Assembly (NCBI RefSeq): GCF_030867145.1
Contig: NC_134415.1
Location: 67,237,300-67,301,299, forward strand
Length of the DNA: 64,000 nt
Direction of reading: 5' to 3'
DNA from: Opisthocomus hoazin
Lineage: Eukaryota > Chordata > Aves > Opisthocomiformes > Opisthocomidae
Under the pieces are notes generated by a model. The model was given only the letters and a program-made list of their open reading frames with translations, ran no database searches and was not told where the DNA came from. A program made the translations under genes and the position numbers. This document shows positions 26,701-36,366 of this stretch, in pieces. Every line of letters starts with the position of its first letter. The stretch's first letter is position 1.

Positions 26701-29281
26701 TGGGTGTGCTTCATTTACACAATAATGAGCCTAGCATCCCTGGCTTTTGTTATTGTGTTTATACCAGAGACGAAAGGATGCTCTTTGGAGCAAATATCCA
26801 TGGAACTAGCTAAACAGTAAGTACCGTGTGACTGCATCCCCGAGGTGGCCAGAGGGACAAAGCCTTTCAATGGGATATGCTACAAAAAGGGAAACTGTGT
26901 TGCTTTTTTTCTGGAAAAATCAGATTCTCTCAAGGCTTGAGCTTGGACATGTTGATCTCAGTGAGCAAGCAAACGTTTTGCTGGTGCTGAAGGACTGGCC
27001 CTGAAGGGATGGTGGTTTCCAGCATCCCTGTGAGCAATGCCTGCAGCCAGATCTGGCTCCCCAGCATGTCTGCTGAGTGGCATTCCCAGAGAGGAGGGAA
27101 ACTGTTCTCACATTTAGGGCTGTGTGTCTTGGCTTACATGCAGAAAAAGGGAAGGAGAGAGGCCCTAGCTCAAAAACTTCAAGGCTCCATGTGAGTTTTG
27201 ATCTAGATGGGCATTTTTTTTTGTGCATTTACTGAGTCCTGTGACACTGTAGGCTCTATGAGCTCATGCCCAAAAAAGGTTCTTCCAGCATGAGCTTTGT
27301 GTCCCCACCTCACCATGTAACCAGGGTAGAAGAGCAATGAGAGGGAGAGAGAGTGTTGGTGATGTGAATGCCATGTGCTTGCTCCTTTAATATGTCCCCT
27401 TCTGATTGCTTTTGTGTCTTTTGATTCTACGTCTCTTTCCTCATCCCTCAGAAGTAGAGTGGCCCTTGGAATTATATACGTTCAACAACAATAGCACAGC
27501 AATTTGGAGAACGGAATGAAACGGTCTGCTGATACACATGCTATTTACTTACAATCTCCAAATGCAGGTGTCATTGTCCATAAATTAACCCACAATTTTT
27601 GCTACCAATTTGCTACAGCCCCCATTCCTTTCAGTTGCTTTTGGCCATAAAAATTATAGAACAAACTAAGCAGCACTGGTTTTGAAAATGCAACATGCTC
27701 CCGATCTGTTGAAAGAGCTGCTCTACAGCAGCTACTTGCTTTTTTGGACTGATCTCAGGAGTCATCAGCATAATGAATAAAAGGATAAGGAAACAGCAGG
27801 GGAAACAATTTAATGGACAAAATTTTTGCAGGGCTGATGGCTTGGGGTGAGAGTCAGGCCTCACCACAGCTGGCAGCATGCTGCTAGATGTGAGGCAGCA
27901 GCCCCCGGTTCCTCCTTGCACCTGGGCCTGATGGGACAATGCAGGCTCCTTCACTCCCTGCTGCCTGCAGCGAGGCAAATGGGAAGGACCTGGGGGCACT
28001 GGTGGGTGAAAAGCTGGACGTGACCCGGCAATGTGCACTCCAGCCCAGAAGGCCAACTGTATCCTGGGCTGCATCCAGAGAAGCATGGCCAGCAGGTCGA
28101 GGGAGGTGATTCTGCCTCTCTACTCCGCTTTGGCGAGACCCCACCTGGAGTCCTGCATCCAGCTCTGGAACCCTCAGCACAGGACAGACATGGAGCTGTT
28201 GGAGCGGGTCCAGGGGAGGGACACAAAAATGATCAGAGGGATGGAACACCTCTCCTGTGAGGACAGGCTGAGAGAGTTGGGGCTGTTCAGCCTGGAGAAG
28301 AGAAGGCTCCGGGGAGAACTTGTTGCGGCCTTCTGGTACTTAAAGTGGGCTTATAAGAAAGATGGGGACAAACTTTTTAGCAGGGACTCTTGCAATAGGA
28401 CAAGGGGTAATGGTTTTAAACTCAAAAAGGGTAGATTCAGACTGGATGTAAGGAACAAATTTTTCACAATGAGGGTGGTGAAACGCTGGAACGGGTTGCC
28501 CAGAGAGGTGGCAGACGCTCCATCCCTGGAAACATTCAGGGTCAGGTTGGACGGGGCTCTGAGAAGGCTCTAGTGGAAGATGTCCCTGCTTGCTGCAGGG
28601 GGGTTGGGCTAGATGACCTCTGAAGGTCCCTTCCAACCTGAAGCATTCTATGATTCTGTGATGACACCCAGAGAAAGAGGCTTGAAGGCGCAGGTAGAAA
28701 TCTTCAGACTGTTTGACAGTGGAAGTAATTAATGTATGAACAGCCCAGAGCCATGGGCCATCCTGCCTTTGGGCTTTTTAAGTTACCAGAGAATATTTTT
28801 TTCTAAACGGTATGCTGCAACTTAGCCAGGCTTGAAGGAGGTTGTTTATGGGCTAATTAAGAGCAATTATCCCAGTGCAGAAAGCCTGTACCTAACTGTG
28901 GGTCTGCCTCACCTCGGTTGCTGCTTCACGCAGCGAGAAATCGGCGTTTCTGGTCCTATCTGCTGTGACCCCTCCACCCTCCTCTTTTAAGATAGGGATA
29001 AATCCACGGGGAGCCGGAGCTGGGAGGGTAGGGGGCGCGGGCAGGCGGGCAGTGCCGTGGGCTGCTGGAGCATCCCTGGTCCGTCCTGCTCCAGTGGGTG
29101 GCCTGCATCACAGCCAGGACGGACACCCGTGGCGTCGGGCTGGGGAGCAAAGGGCAAACCAGGGTGGGCTCTTTGCTTCCGCAGGAGATACAGACGGAGC
29201 CCATTGTGCTGGGTGAGCCGGCCCAGGGAGAAGCTGGTGCCGGTGGAGCTTGCCAGGAGAGAGAAGCAGCAGCTCTACTAG
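4458..29281 (+). CDS. SLC2A12: SLC2A12 (GLUT12 facilitative hexose transporter), exons 2-5, 5'-partial
   Basis: Join 4458-5780, 24448-24570, 26684-26816, 29185-29281. All junctions are GT-AG and phases agree throughout: codon split 1|2 at exon 2, 1|2 at exons 2/3 and 3/4, and 2|1 at exons 4/5. The four exons give 558 residues; the cytosolic N-terminus from exon 1 is outside the window. The protein is a class III sugar transporter of the major facilitator superfamily, expected in plasma or endomembranes carrying glucose and related hexoses. Visible sugar-porter marks are RFGRR after TM2, PPSPRF after TM6, [12 protein letters not shown] in TM7, GP before TM10 and PETKG after TM12. The large loop between TM9 and TM10 carries four N-X-S/T sites, as expected for the glycosylated exofacial loop of this class. 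The C-terminal tail is about 19 residues shorter than I recall for human GLUT12. Identification is by direct similarity to the remembered mammalian protein, very high in exons 2-4. Confidence 0.93.
7571..7602. repeat. Two copies of a 12-bp direct repeat, 20-bp period
   Basis: CTTTCTTAGCGT occurs at 7571-7582 and again at 7591-7602, separated by CAGCACGC. It is a small local duplication in the intron, with no function inferred. Confidence 0.75.
12155..12215 (+). repeat. CR1 LINE terminal stub
   Basis: Only the last part of the CR1 3' UTR is present: GGGCTAGATGACTG, then GGTCCCTTCCAA. It runs straight into a CTATT tandem repeat. The element is sense to SLC2A12. Confidence 0.75.
12216..12280. 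repeat. (CTATT)13 microsatellite
   Basis: Thirteen uninterrupted CTATT units follow directly on the CR1 3' end. CR1 elements terminate in short ATTCT-type repeats, so the array is best read as an expansion seeded by the LINE tail. Confidence 0.95.
19390..20290 (-). repeat. Old CR1-like LINE remnant, antisense
   Basis: Phrases on the + strand match the reverse complement of an ancient reptile/bird CR1-type element: CTGAAGAGGCCTCATCTGTTTAG, then AATAGTTTTGTACCATC, TTTGTTTCCTATTATAAACAG, and CCCATGACACTTCACCAAAG. The order agrees with the consensus I remember. Divergence is high with many indels, so the boundaries are rough and the frame is not followable. It is far older than the other CR1 copies here. 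Confidence 0.5.
23146..23220. repeat. Near-perfect 35-bp hairpin, 5-nt loop
   Basis: The left arm 23146-23180 and right arm 23186-23220 are reverse complements except at two positions; one of these would be a G-U pair in RNA, the other a G-G mismatch. The loop is GTGGC. It lies in SLC2A12 intron 2, in a sequence that is not a known repeat to me. It could be a small non-coding RNA hairpin, a palindromic mobile element, or a recent template-switch duplication. Confidence 0.9.
24448..24570 (+). CDS. SLC2A12: SLC2A12 exon 3 (TM10-TM11)
   Basis: A 123-nt exon with acceptor TTTCAG|TG and donor ACTG|GTAAGA. It completes the split Met codon after GP and encodes [17 protein letters not shown] then [10 protein letters not shown]. 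The GPxxW and GxRGRA motifs are invariant in this transporter family. The residue after the Met is Ser where the human protein has Pro (from memory). Confidence 0.95.
24571..26683 (+). other. SLC2A12: SLC2A12 intron 3
   Basis: About 2.1 kb between GTAAGA and CTTTGTAG. I see no repeat family or exon in it. Confidence 0.85.
26684..26816 (+). CDS. SLC2A12: SLC2A12 exon 4 (TM12 and PETKG)
   Basis: A 133-nt exon with acceptor TTTGTAG|AG and donor ACA|GTAAGT. It encodes [14 protein letters not shown], the last membrane span, and [16 protein letters not shown], the family-defining motif closing the transporter core. It ends in phase 2, so the next exon must supply one base of a Gln or His codon. 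Confidence 0.95.
26817..29184 (+). other. SLC2A12: SLC2A12 intron 4
   Basis: About 2.4 kb from GTAAGT to a pyrimidine-rich CTTTGCTTCCGCAG. It holds a CR1 copy at about 27980-28665. The last 250 bases are GC-rich. Confidence 0.75.
27980..28665 (+). repeat. CR1 LINE, 5'-truncated, RT C-terminus and 3' UTR
   Basis: The + strand reads [17 protein letters not shown], then after a frameshift near 28030 an open frame (28031-28573) with [47 protein letters not shown] and RWNGLPREV. This is the end of CR1 ORF2. It is followed by GGGCTAGATGACC and GGTCCCTTCCAACC and the ATTCTATGATTCTGTG tail. The single frameshift makes it an inactive but fairly young copy. The 5' boundary is approximate. Confidence 0.88.
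29185..29281 (+). CDS. SLC2A12: SLC2A12 exon 5, terminal coding part
   Basis: The acceptor is GCTTCCGCAG|G and the phase fits exon 4 (CA|G, Gln). It encodes 31 further residues, then TAG at 29279-29281. The peptide aligns without gaps to the human GLUT12 tail as I remember it: Y at position 2, C at 8, S at 11, E at 15, LVP at 17-19, RR or KR at 24-25 and Q at 28. Similarity is much weaker than for exons 2-4 but is position-specific, and acceptor and phase agree. The exon is GC-rich. The stop falls where the human tail has its dileucine (LL), leaving the bird tail about 19 residues shorter. Confidence 0.75.
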
Positions 29282-32200
29282 AGCCAGGGCAACCGGGGCA
29301 GCCTTCACCGACAGACCAGTACGAAACAAAGAGCTCGGCGGTGCTCACACTCCGATGGGACACGTGGTATCTTTACTACACACAAGATATTCTCTCTTTC
29401 CTTTCTCAGCAGAGCTTCTTCCAGTGGCAGTTTACAGCCAACATTAAAGATTGTTGTAGTTCGTAACTTAACGAACCCTAGGCTCCGTCTGTTCCAAACC
29501 GCCATTCCCCCCCCTCCTCTCAGGTTACTCACCTCTTACGTACAGGAGGTGAATGGAAACTGGAGTATTTTGCACAATTCTAGTTATCCGTATTCAACAA
29601 GAGTTCGGCCTGCAGGGGGTGCAAAGAAGGAGTGAGGTGCCAAGGAGAAGGAAGAGTCTCATGGGAGGAGCCCCCCAAAGCCTGGTCTGGTCACCCTGGC
29701 AAAAAAAGGGGCTGGAAAGGGCTAACGGCTTTCTGTCAGTACCTGGGGGAAGACAACGCTGTGGAGCAAAAATGGATGACTATGGAGTGTAAAGGATGAT
29801 GTTAGTGCAGAACAGCTGGGTATGCACTGTTTGCAAATTAATTTAGGCTTCAGCTGAAGAAGATTCAAAAAAGGATCTTGTTCATCAGAACTTAATTATT
29901 TATAATACAGAGCATGCTCAGCTTATAAGAGGAACTTTACATACAGTTTCCTGGGAGGGCCAGGATTCAGTGACCTAGGAAATGCTCCTCAGAAAACATA
30001 ATCAAATTGTTTAATGGGGAGACATTTGCATAATCGGTTACTCCAGATTGAGGATGGCCTTACAGAAGAGGATTTAGGATTTCTTTGGCTTCCCAGTCCC
30101 AGGAAAGTTGAAAGCTGGAGGTACCAGGTTTGATGTCAAAAGCACTTTCTTTCTCAACACAGGGCACACTAGACTTTGACTTTTGGATTCAGAAAGTGAG
30201 AATTGTGTGGCACAGGGCAGCACAAAGGGAGTTCAGAAAACGTAATCACTGCAAATCATAAATTACATCAAATTCTTGGTTATTGCTTAGCAAGTGTATC
30301 CTGACATACTCAGCAAGCCTCTACAAAGGGTTATCTATAGGGCTCCTATAAAAGAAAATGAGTTTTTATTCTCAGAAGGTTAATAGATTTTGTTAGAATG
30401 ATCAGTAGATAAATATTTATTAGCAGATAAATAAATGGATCTTTGTTTAAAGTAAAAAGCGTGCTTTAAAAGCATACTGGCTGTCTCAGCAGCCACACAG
30501 CGGCATTTCTTTCAGCACTTAATTGAGGAAACAAGACTGACACTGTCCGCTGGAGTGCAGACACTACTTCGAACTAAGCACATTATTTGCTGTCTCTCAG
30601 CATTAAAACCACCTGACTGTGTCCCTCACTGAAGGAACAGTAACTTACTGATCCAGGCAAAGTTTTACTTCTGAGCAGAGTGCATCAGCTCTGATCAGAT
30701 TCTCACATGGTCACCCTTCTAGACACTGATATCGTAAATCTATCGGAGCACATTTATGCAGACTGTGAGCATGTGTTCAAAGCCTGAAAAGAAACTATTG
30801 AAGCCAAGGACATGATTTGCCAGAAGTCATTGGAAATATAGCTCCCTCAGGATGGGAACCTGCTGGCCAAATCTGTACCACAACTCTCCTGCATTGTAAG
30901 ATTTAAGGGAACCTGTATCAAAACCCTGTTGGACTTTTGGTACAAAGCTCAGGTAAGTAGTTATCACAATGAAGGATTTTTAACTATGCAGATCACATGT
31001 CATCTAAAACAAGCGGAACTCTGAATTGCTAGGCCACTGGCTAGCTGGCCAGCTTATGGCTGCCTCATTTTTTTTTTCTGTCCTGATCCAAGCGCCAGCA
31101 GTCTTCACAATAACCTCGCGGGTGCCATGACGCCGGGCTCCTTTCCAGGGTGCTTATGATAGCATGCATAAGGGTCAGCAAGACACAGTTTTTGGCCTAA
31201 ACAATGTACCAAAGATTAAGTAAAATCTTCGCATGTGAGCCCTTTTGACATAGTCTGTAAGCAACTGGAGACCATGCACACCCAGGACACATGGACAGAC
31301 AGTGGGGCTCTGCACCCAAGACATAGGTGACTCAGACCGAAGGCTCCATCAGAGGCATTGAGCTCAAAAGCCTTTTGCTCCCATTCCCTATGGGGAATTG
31401 GCAGGTTCCCATCCCAAACTAAAATTCCACCCTGGATTTCAGGTGCTTCCACCTTTTCCACAGACATGGAAAACTTTGGTTTCTATTCCTTTGAATTTTC
31501 CAATAAAAATGGAAGACCTGCTTAGAATTTTGGTTCAGGTCTACAGTTCCAGTATTGTCCACAAGAGGCTAGAAGAGGTCCCTCTGTCCCTGCAAGGGAG
31601 AGAGCCCACAGCAAAGAGTCTGCGTGCGGTTCCCTGACCTCAGCTGTAACAGTTCCCTGTCTGGTGCAGCAGCAGGAACTGGCAAAGGTAAGAGTATTCT
31701 TGTAACTTCCACAAATAGTAAAGAATGCAAAATGCATCAGAGTTCAGCCACGTGAAAGTTTCACAGCAGTGTGAAACAGGGAGAGCTGGGCAGCTGGGTT
31801 TGGAGCAGTGGGAGAGAAGCCATGGATGAGGAGGGCACACGAAATGCAAGTGGAGGTGAAGTCAGAGCTTGACTTTGGCTGTGGGGAGAAAGTGGCAGCT
31901 GAGGTTTCAAAGCGTGGATGTTTCATGGATAGCAGGTTGAATTTTTCACCTTAGATTTTCACACACAACTTGGAGGTGCGAGGCATCCAAGAACCAGAAT
32001 GTGGTCAAAACCTACAAGGTTTGGTGGGTTTTTTTGTTTGAGGCTTTTGGCGTTTTCTTTTTTTATTCTTTTAATTTGGAATGCTCAGTTCAGCGTTCTG
32101 ATTTTTGCACTTTTGGGATCAGCTCACATTGTGATACACAGCCAGAATTAAATTTTTTTTAACCTTAGTGTGCTCAAGCAAAGGATAGTTTTCAAAAATG

Positions 32201-35200
32201 TCAATACCTTCTTGCTAGAGAAAACAATACATTTTATTACTGAAATGGAAAGAATAATAAAATACGGGATACATAGTGGGTGCCATGTGTCGCCTAATGA
32301 GTATGTGTCAAGCCTGGAAGCCTGGCAAGCATTTGTTGAAGAAAAGCAAAAGATCCAGAAGAACTTCTCAAGTGCCAGCAAAGGGCTGCAGGCTGGACCT
32401 GCTAACACTGTAAAGCTTTTTTCTTAGATCAACAGTGACATTTTCTTTTTATAAAATCTACAAATTCCACTATCAGTTCTGAACAACTGTAAAGTGATCA
32501 TGTCAAAAAACAGAGTCTGAACGCACCATTTTCTGGGTTTTGGCCTGTTAGTACCTTCCTCAGATTTTTAGCATTGCTATCTACAGAAATCTCTCCACCT
32601 GATTTGTGTTTAGGCTGGAGGATGTTTATTAGTATCACACGTTCTCCTAAATCAGCTTCAGAACAAGAAACATTAAGGTGACTCTGGGTAGTCTTCCGAA
32701 TATGCTGTTAGTTTATCAACATCATTCTATACTAACAAGTGCCTGAGGTTAAACCAAGTAATACAATGTATTTTTAGTAGGACTGTATTGCAGGAAATTC
32801 ATCCATTCCCTGACCTGTGACTTTACCAGGTAGTGGATTACCCACATTTCCAACAGCATCCCCCTTTGCTCTGGCTGCTCCTGCTCTGTGCTAGCTGCCT
32901 TTAGATAGCAGATCTCTGCACGTGCAATCTAAGCCTATACCGGCTTACAATTTCTGTTACATCACATTTAGTGGAAGGGGCTCCTGCAAAATCTTTCTCA
33001 GCATTGCAGCTTCCCAGACAAACTTCTGCTGTAAGAAATTTTGCGAGTGTTCTTACAAAAATAAATTTAACTCAGAAAATACCATAGAAATTGTCTCCCC
33101 ACCTTACAGGTCTTGGGTTGATTGCGAGCTCTTCTAAACTTTCCCCATGCACACCTACTTAGTGCAGAAACAAGCAGGTAAAAATACCACCTTTCTGAAG
33201 AAGGCATAGTTCCACTACTGGTTTAACTGCAGAGACCCCAATAGCTTCAAATACCTCCAAAAGGCGATGATGTTAGTCAAGGGCTTTTTAAATCACTATA
33301 GCCATAGTCTTAATTGTAGTCCTACAGACTTAGCCCCATACAGCCCCATAAATGGAGCCCTGATCATGCTGGTCTTGTAACACAGCCTGCACATCCGATG
33401 ACGCAGAACTGGCAGTCACAACCTCACCAACTACGAAAATACAAGGGAAAAAAGGGACACGTCTCACAAATCACATCCCCGGATCTCTGAAGCCCTCCAC
33501 AAAAAAAAATTGTCCCAAATCTAAAATTATTCGGTACCATTAACAAACTGGATTACAGAACAGAATATGCTTATTAAGTTTGCAGGTAATACTAAACTAG
33601 GAGAGACTGGGTTGGAATTCAGAGCTTCCAAATCCGTGAGAAGGGTCTGAAAAAAAGCAGGATACAATTCCAAAAGTGCAAATTTTTCCAGTAACGCTAA
33701 TTGCAAGTCAGAGAATGATAAAATTGAGCTAGAAACTGCAGGAAAAGATCTGGTGGCTGTGACAACCCACAAGCTAGCAATGAGTCAGAGTTATCATTCC
33801 ACTGGAAAAAGGAGCCCTTTGTAGGTTGTATAAATAGAATGAAGACTTCTCTCCGAGGAATGCAAAATAATCTTTTTATGGCGCTGCTAGCGAGCGCTGT
33901 GCGGAGTTTGCAGGGGACCCACCTGGAGAACCCAGGGACAGATGAGCAATGCTCTAGCAAACATGGCCACGTATTTGTCACTAACAGCTTGAGGCTTCCT
34001 TGGGGCTAGGAGGACAGGTGAACGCACATTTCAAGAAATCTTTTATTTGCTAGGATTCTCTTTCTCAACGCTACCCTGCAAGTTTAGCAGTGTGTTTTTC
34101 GGCTCCCTGACAGATTGTTACGAAGGCCTCACACTGCTAGCACGGATCTAAGCAGCACTTCAAAAGAAACAGTTCCCATTTTAACACACTGCAGCTTATT
34201 ATTACCTTTCATTTTTGTTCTAACAGGCAGATTTCATACTACGTGACAGTGCTAACAAAAAAAGCAAAACGTTCCTCTTTCTACAGAGATAAGTTTAGGA
34301 GACACATGCACTTCATAAAAGGTCCAGAATTTCACTGGTAGCACTCAAGTGCCTTGCACTTTAATGCAAAAGAAAAAGAGGCAAGCCTAATCTAAGACAG
34401 CTATTGTAGTTACAACGGCCAGATCCTCATTCATCAGTTCACGACTACACTTTGTTCCTGGAAAACCCATTACAATTTTGTTCATTGTTCAAATACCTTC
34501 TGCTTTTTCTTTTTCAAATTGTAATAGTACACTAGCGTTTCCTAATGGTGGTTTGTCCATTGCTCTCCCTGGCTTTCCACAAAATCCTCGTTAGTGCCAG
34601 GAGTGCTGAGGCTCACATGATCTTCTGCACAAACTGGAAAGCCTACATACAGCAAGCATCCCTTTCTCCCTGCTCATTATCACAAATTCCGTGACCGTTG
34701 AACTCAACTTTGTGATTTCCTGGTTGTTAAGTCCTCTCTTTCCTACCTACACTGAGCTTCAAACACTTTTATGAATATATCACTGAAGGCTTGTGGGAAA
34801 TTGTTGCTTCTTTCTTTTTGTTCTGATGGCTTTGGTTGAGCGTTTCCCACACTACTCCCTTCTTTCCGTAATTTCCACATGAAGTCACTACGGACAGTCC
34901 AAATTTCTATACCCTGCCCTCAGACAGATTAAATAAATTACGCTACACATTTGCTTCTTCAGGATGTTCTTCCAGCTTTCTTTCACAGCTCTGACTTCTG
35001 GTACAGTGACAGCTCACAGTTTACTATTTTTAGCACCCACTAAGGCTGTATTTTACCTGCAGCACACAATAGCAGGGTTACACTTCTCTTCAGGGAGATA
35101 GGGAAAAAAGACATACATACATTTATACATATTTATTGTATCTTTTTAAAAGTAGCATTTGCAGTTACTTTTAAGCATTCACCTCTCTTCTGCTTCAGAT

Positions 35201-35830
35201 GTGCACTTATTGAGAGAAACATCTACTGGCTTCCAAGTCCAAGATTAATACCAATAATAATACATGCCAGAACCAAGCTTCACGGCTTGTTGGCAGCTCC
35301 TGTCATGAAAATATTATGCAGTGAGTGTAGAAAAGGTCTGTGTTAATTCCTCAGCAACAAGCTGGGGCCGGATTAGCGTGACCATACGCTCTCCTCGAGT
35401 TGAAGTACAACACCGCTTTCCTGAAAGCTGAAGCTCCCACAGTAACTTTTTTCCTTTTGCATCCAGTAGGTGGACAAGGCAGCTGGCTTTTCTACAGCAG
35501 CTTCTTCAGTTGATAAGATTTCCTCATCACCTATAGGAAAACACTTGCTGCTTTGCATTTAGAAATGTCTTCTCTTCACGTAACAACAAGAAAATACTTG
35601 AAGTCCGGCATGTAGTTAAGAGAATGGGGAACAAACCAAATTTCATCCTTGGATAAACATACGTAACTACTATAGATTTCAGTCTAACCCACGCACAAAG
35701 TTTTACACATTCTACAAACAGGAACAGAAGGTATCAGCAAAAGACTATTCTTACATTGTTTCAAATTAATTTGCAACTATACAATTTTAACTGTAATAGA
35801 AAAAGGGAAACAAATATAACAGAACAGGTA
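29282..35830 (+). other. SLC2A12 3' UTR and intergenic region
   Basis: This follows the SLC2A12 stop. AATAAA hexamers on the + strand occur at 30430-30435, 31502-31507 and 32256-32261; which one ends the mRNA cannot be decided from sequence. An old sense CR1 remnant lies at about 33560-33960. No further exon was recognised. An open frame at 32170-32427 behind a good acceptor was considered and rejected. Confidence 0.6.
33560..33960 (+). repeat. Old CR1 LINE ORF2 remnant
   Basis: Fragments such as AAGTTTGCAGGTAATACTAA followed by ACTAGGAGAG, then GATCTGGTGGCTGTGACAAC, ACAAGCTAGCAATGAG and GTTGTATAAATAGAATG follow the order of an ancestral CR1 reverse transcriptase region. The copy is divergent, with indels and no open frame. 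Boundaries are approximate. Confidence 0.6.
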
Positions 35831-35853
35831 TGAAGAGAAATATTTTCCAAACT

Positions 35854-35859
35854 TTTATT
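35854..35859 (-). terminator. TBPL1: Candidate TBPL1 poly(A) signal (AATAAA)
   Basis: TTTATT on the + strand gives AATAAA on the - strand, about 440 nt past the TBPL1 stop. The transcript downstream of it is T-rich. A closer AATAAA overlaps the stop codon itself (36296-36301) but would leave almost no 3' UTR. Another lies at 35132-35137. Confidence 0.45.
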
Positions 35860-36295
35860 TGTGCACATTCATCAGGTGAAAAAGGTAACTTTTACAGCTT
35901 CTTTGGTGCCCAATATTTAGCATACAAAAATGTAAAAGATTATTCAAAAATAAAACACAAGCTCAAACTAAAAAAAAAAAAAAAATGTTTTAAAGGTAGT
36001 GCACATCGTGACAGCTTTGCTTATGAATACACAGAAATTACTGCAAAAATAAATAGAATGTCTTTTTAAAAGCAGCAATTTCGTATCTTGTAAACTTCCG
36101 TTTTTACAATACAGCACTGTTAAGAGTAAAATCCAAAAGATCTGGAGTTTATACTGTGGCCATGAGCAAGTAAAAGAGTCTGTATTCCTCTGCTATGGTT
36201 GGTCCAGTTTTCCTTTTTGCTTTTAGTCCAATGTGCAGCAGTCTTTAAAGGTGCTCGGTTAGGGAACCTAACCGTCAAGTGGTGAATTATAAAAT

Positions 36296-36366
36296 TTATT
36301 TCCTGCTTTCAAACACGAATGGGTAAATCTGTTCCACAGCACTGGCAACAGCCTTTACGTTTGGCC
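36296..36366 (-). CDS. TBPL1: TBPL1 last coding exon
   Basis: The acceptor is GTCTCAG|GG. It encodes GPNVKAVASAVEQIYPFVF and then ESRK, followed by TAA. The next codons in frame are ATT TTA TAA, the remembered mammalian C-terminal Ile-Leu and stop. The TAA therefore appears to replace the Glu codon GAA. Confidence 0.95.

Noticed and set aside
27452-27520. Acceptor TCCCTCAG in phase with SLC2A12 exon 4, giving a 23-residue tail
   Set aside because: No residue pattern shared with GLUT12; the phase match has a one-in-three chance.
28031-28573. 180-codon open frame that could look like a gene
   Set aside because: It is the C-terminal reverse-transcriptase tail of a CR1 LINE with a frameshift at its start.
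32169-32427. Possible alternative last exon of SLC2A12: acceptor TTAACCTTAG and an in-phase open frame of 86 codons
   Set aside because: It has no similarity to the GLUT12 tail, both strands are open by chance, and the exon at 29185 fits acceptor, phase and position-specific residues better.
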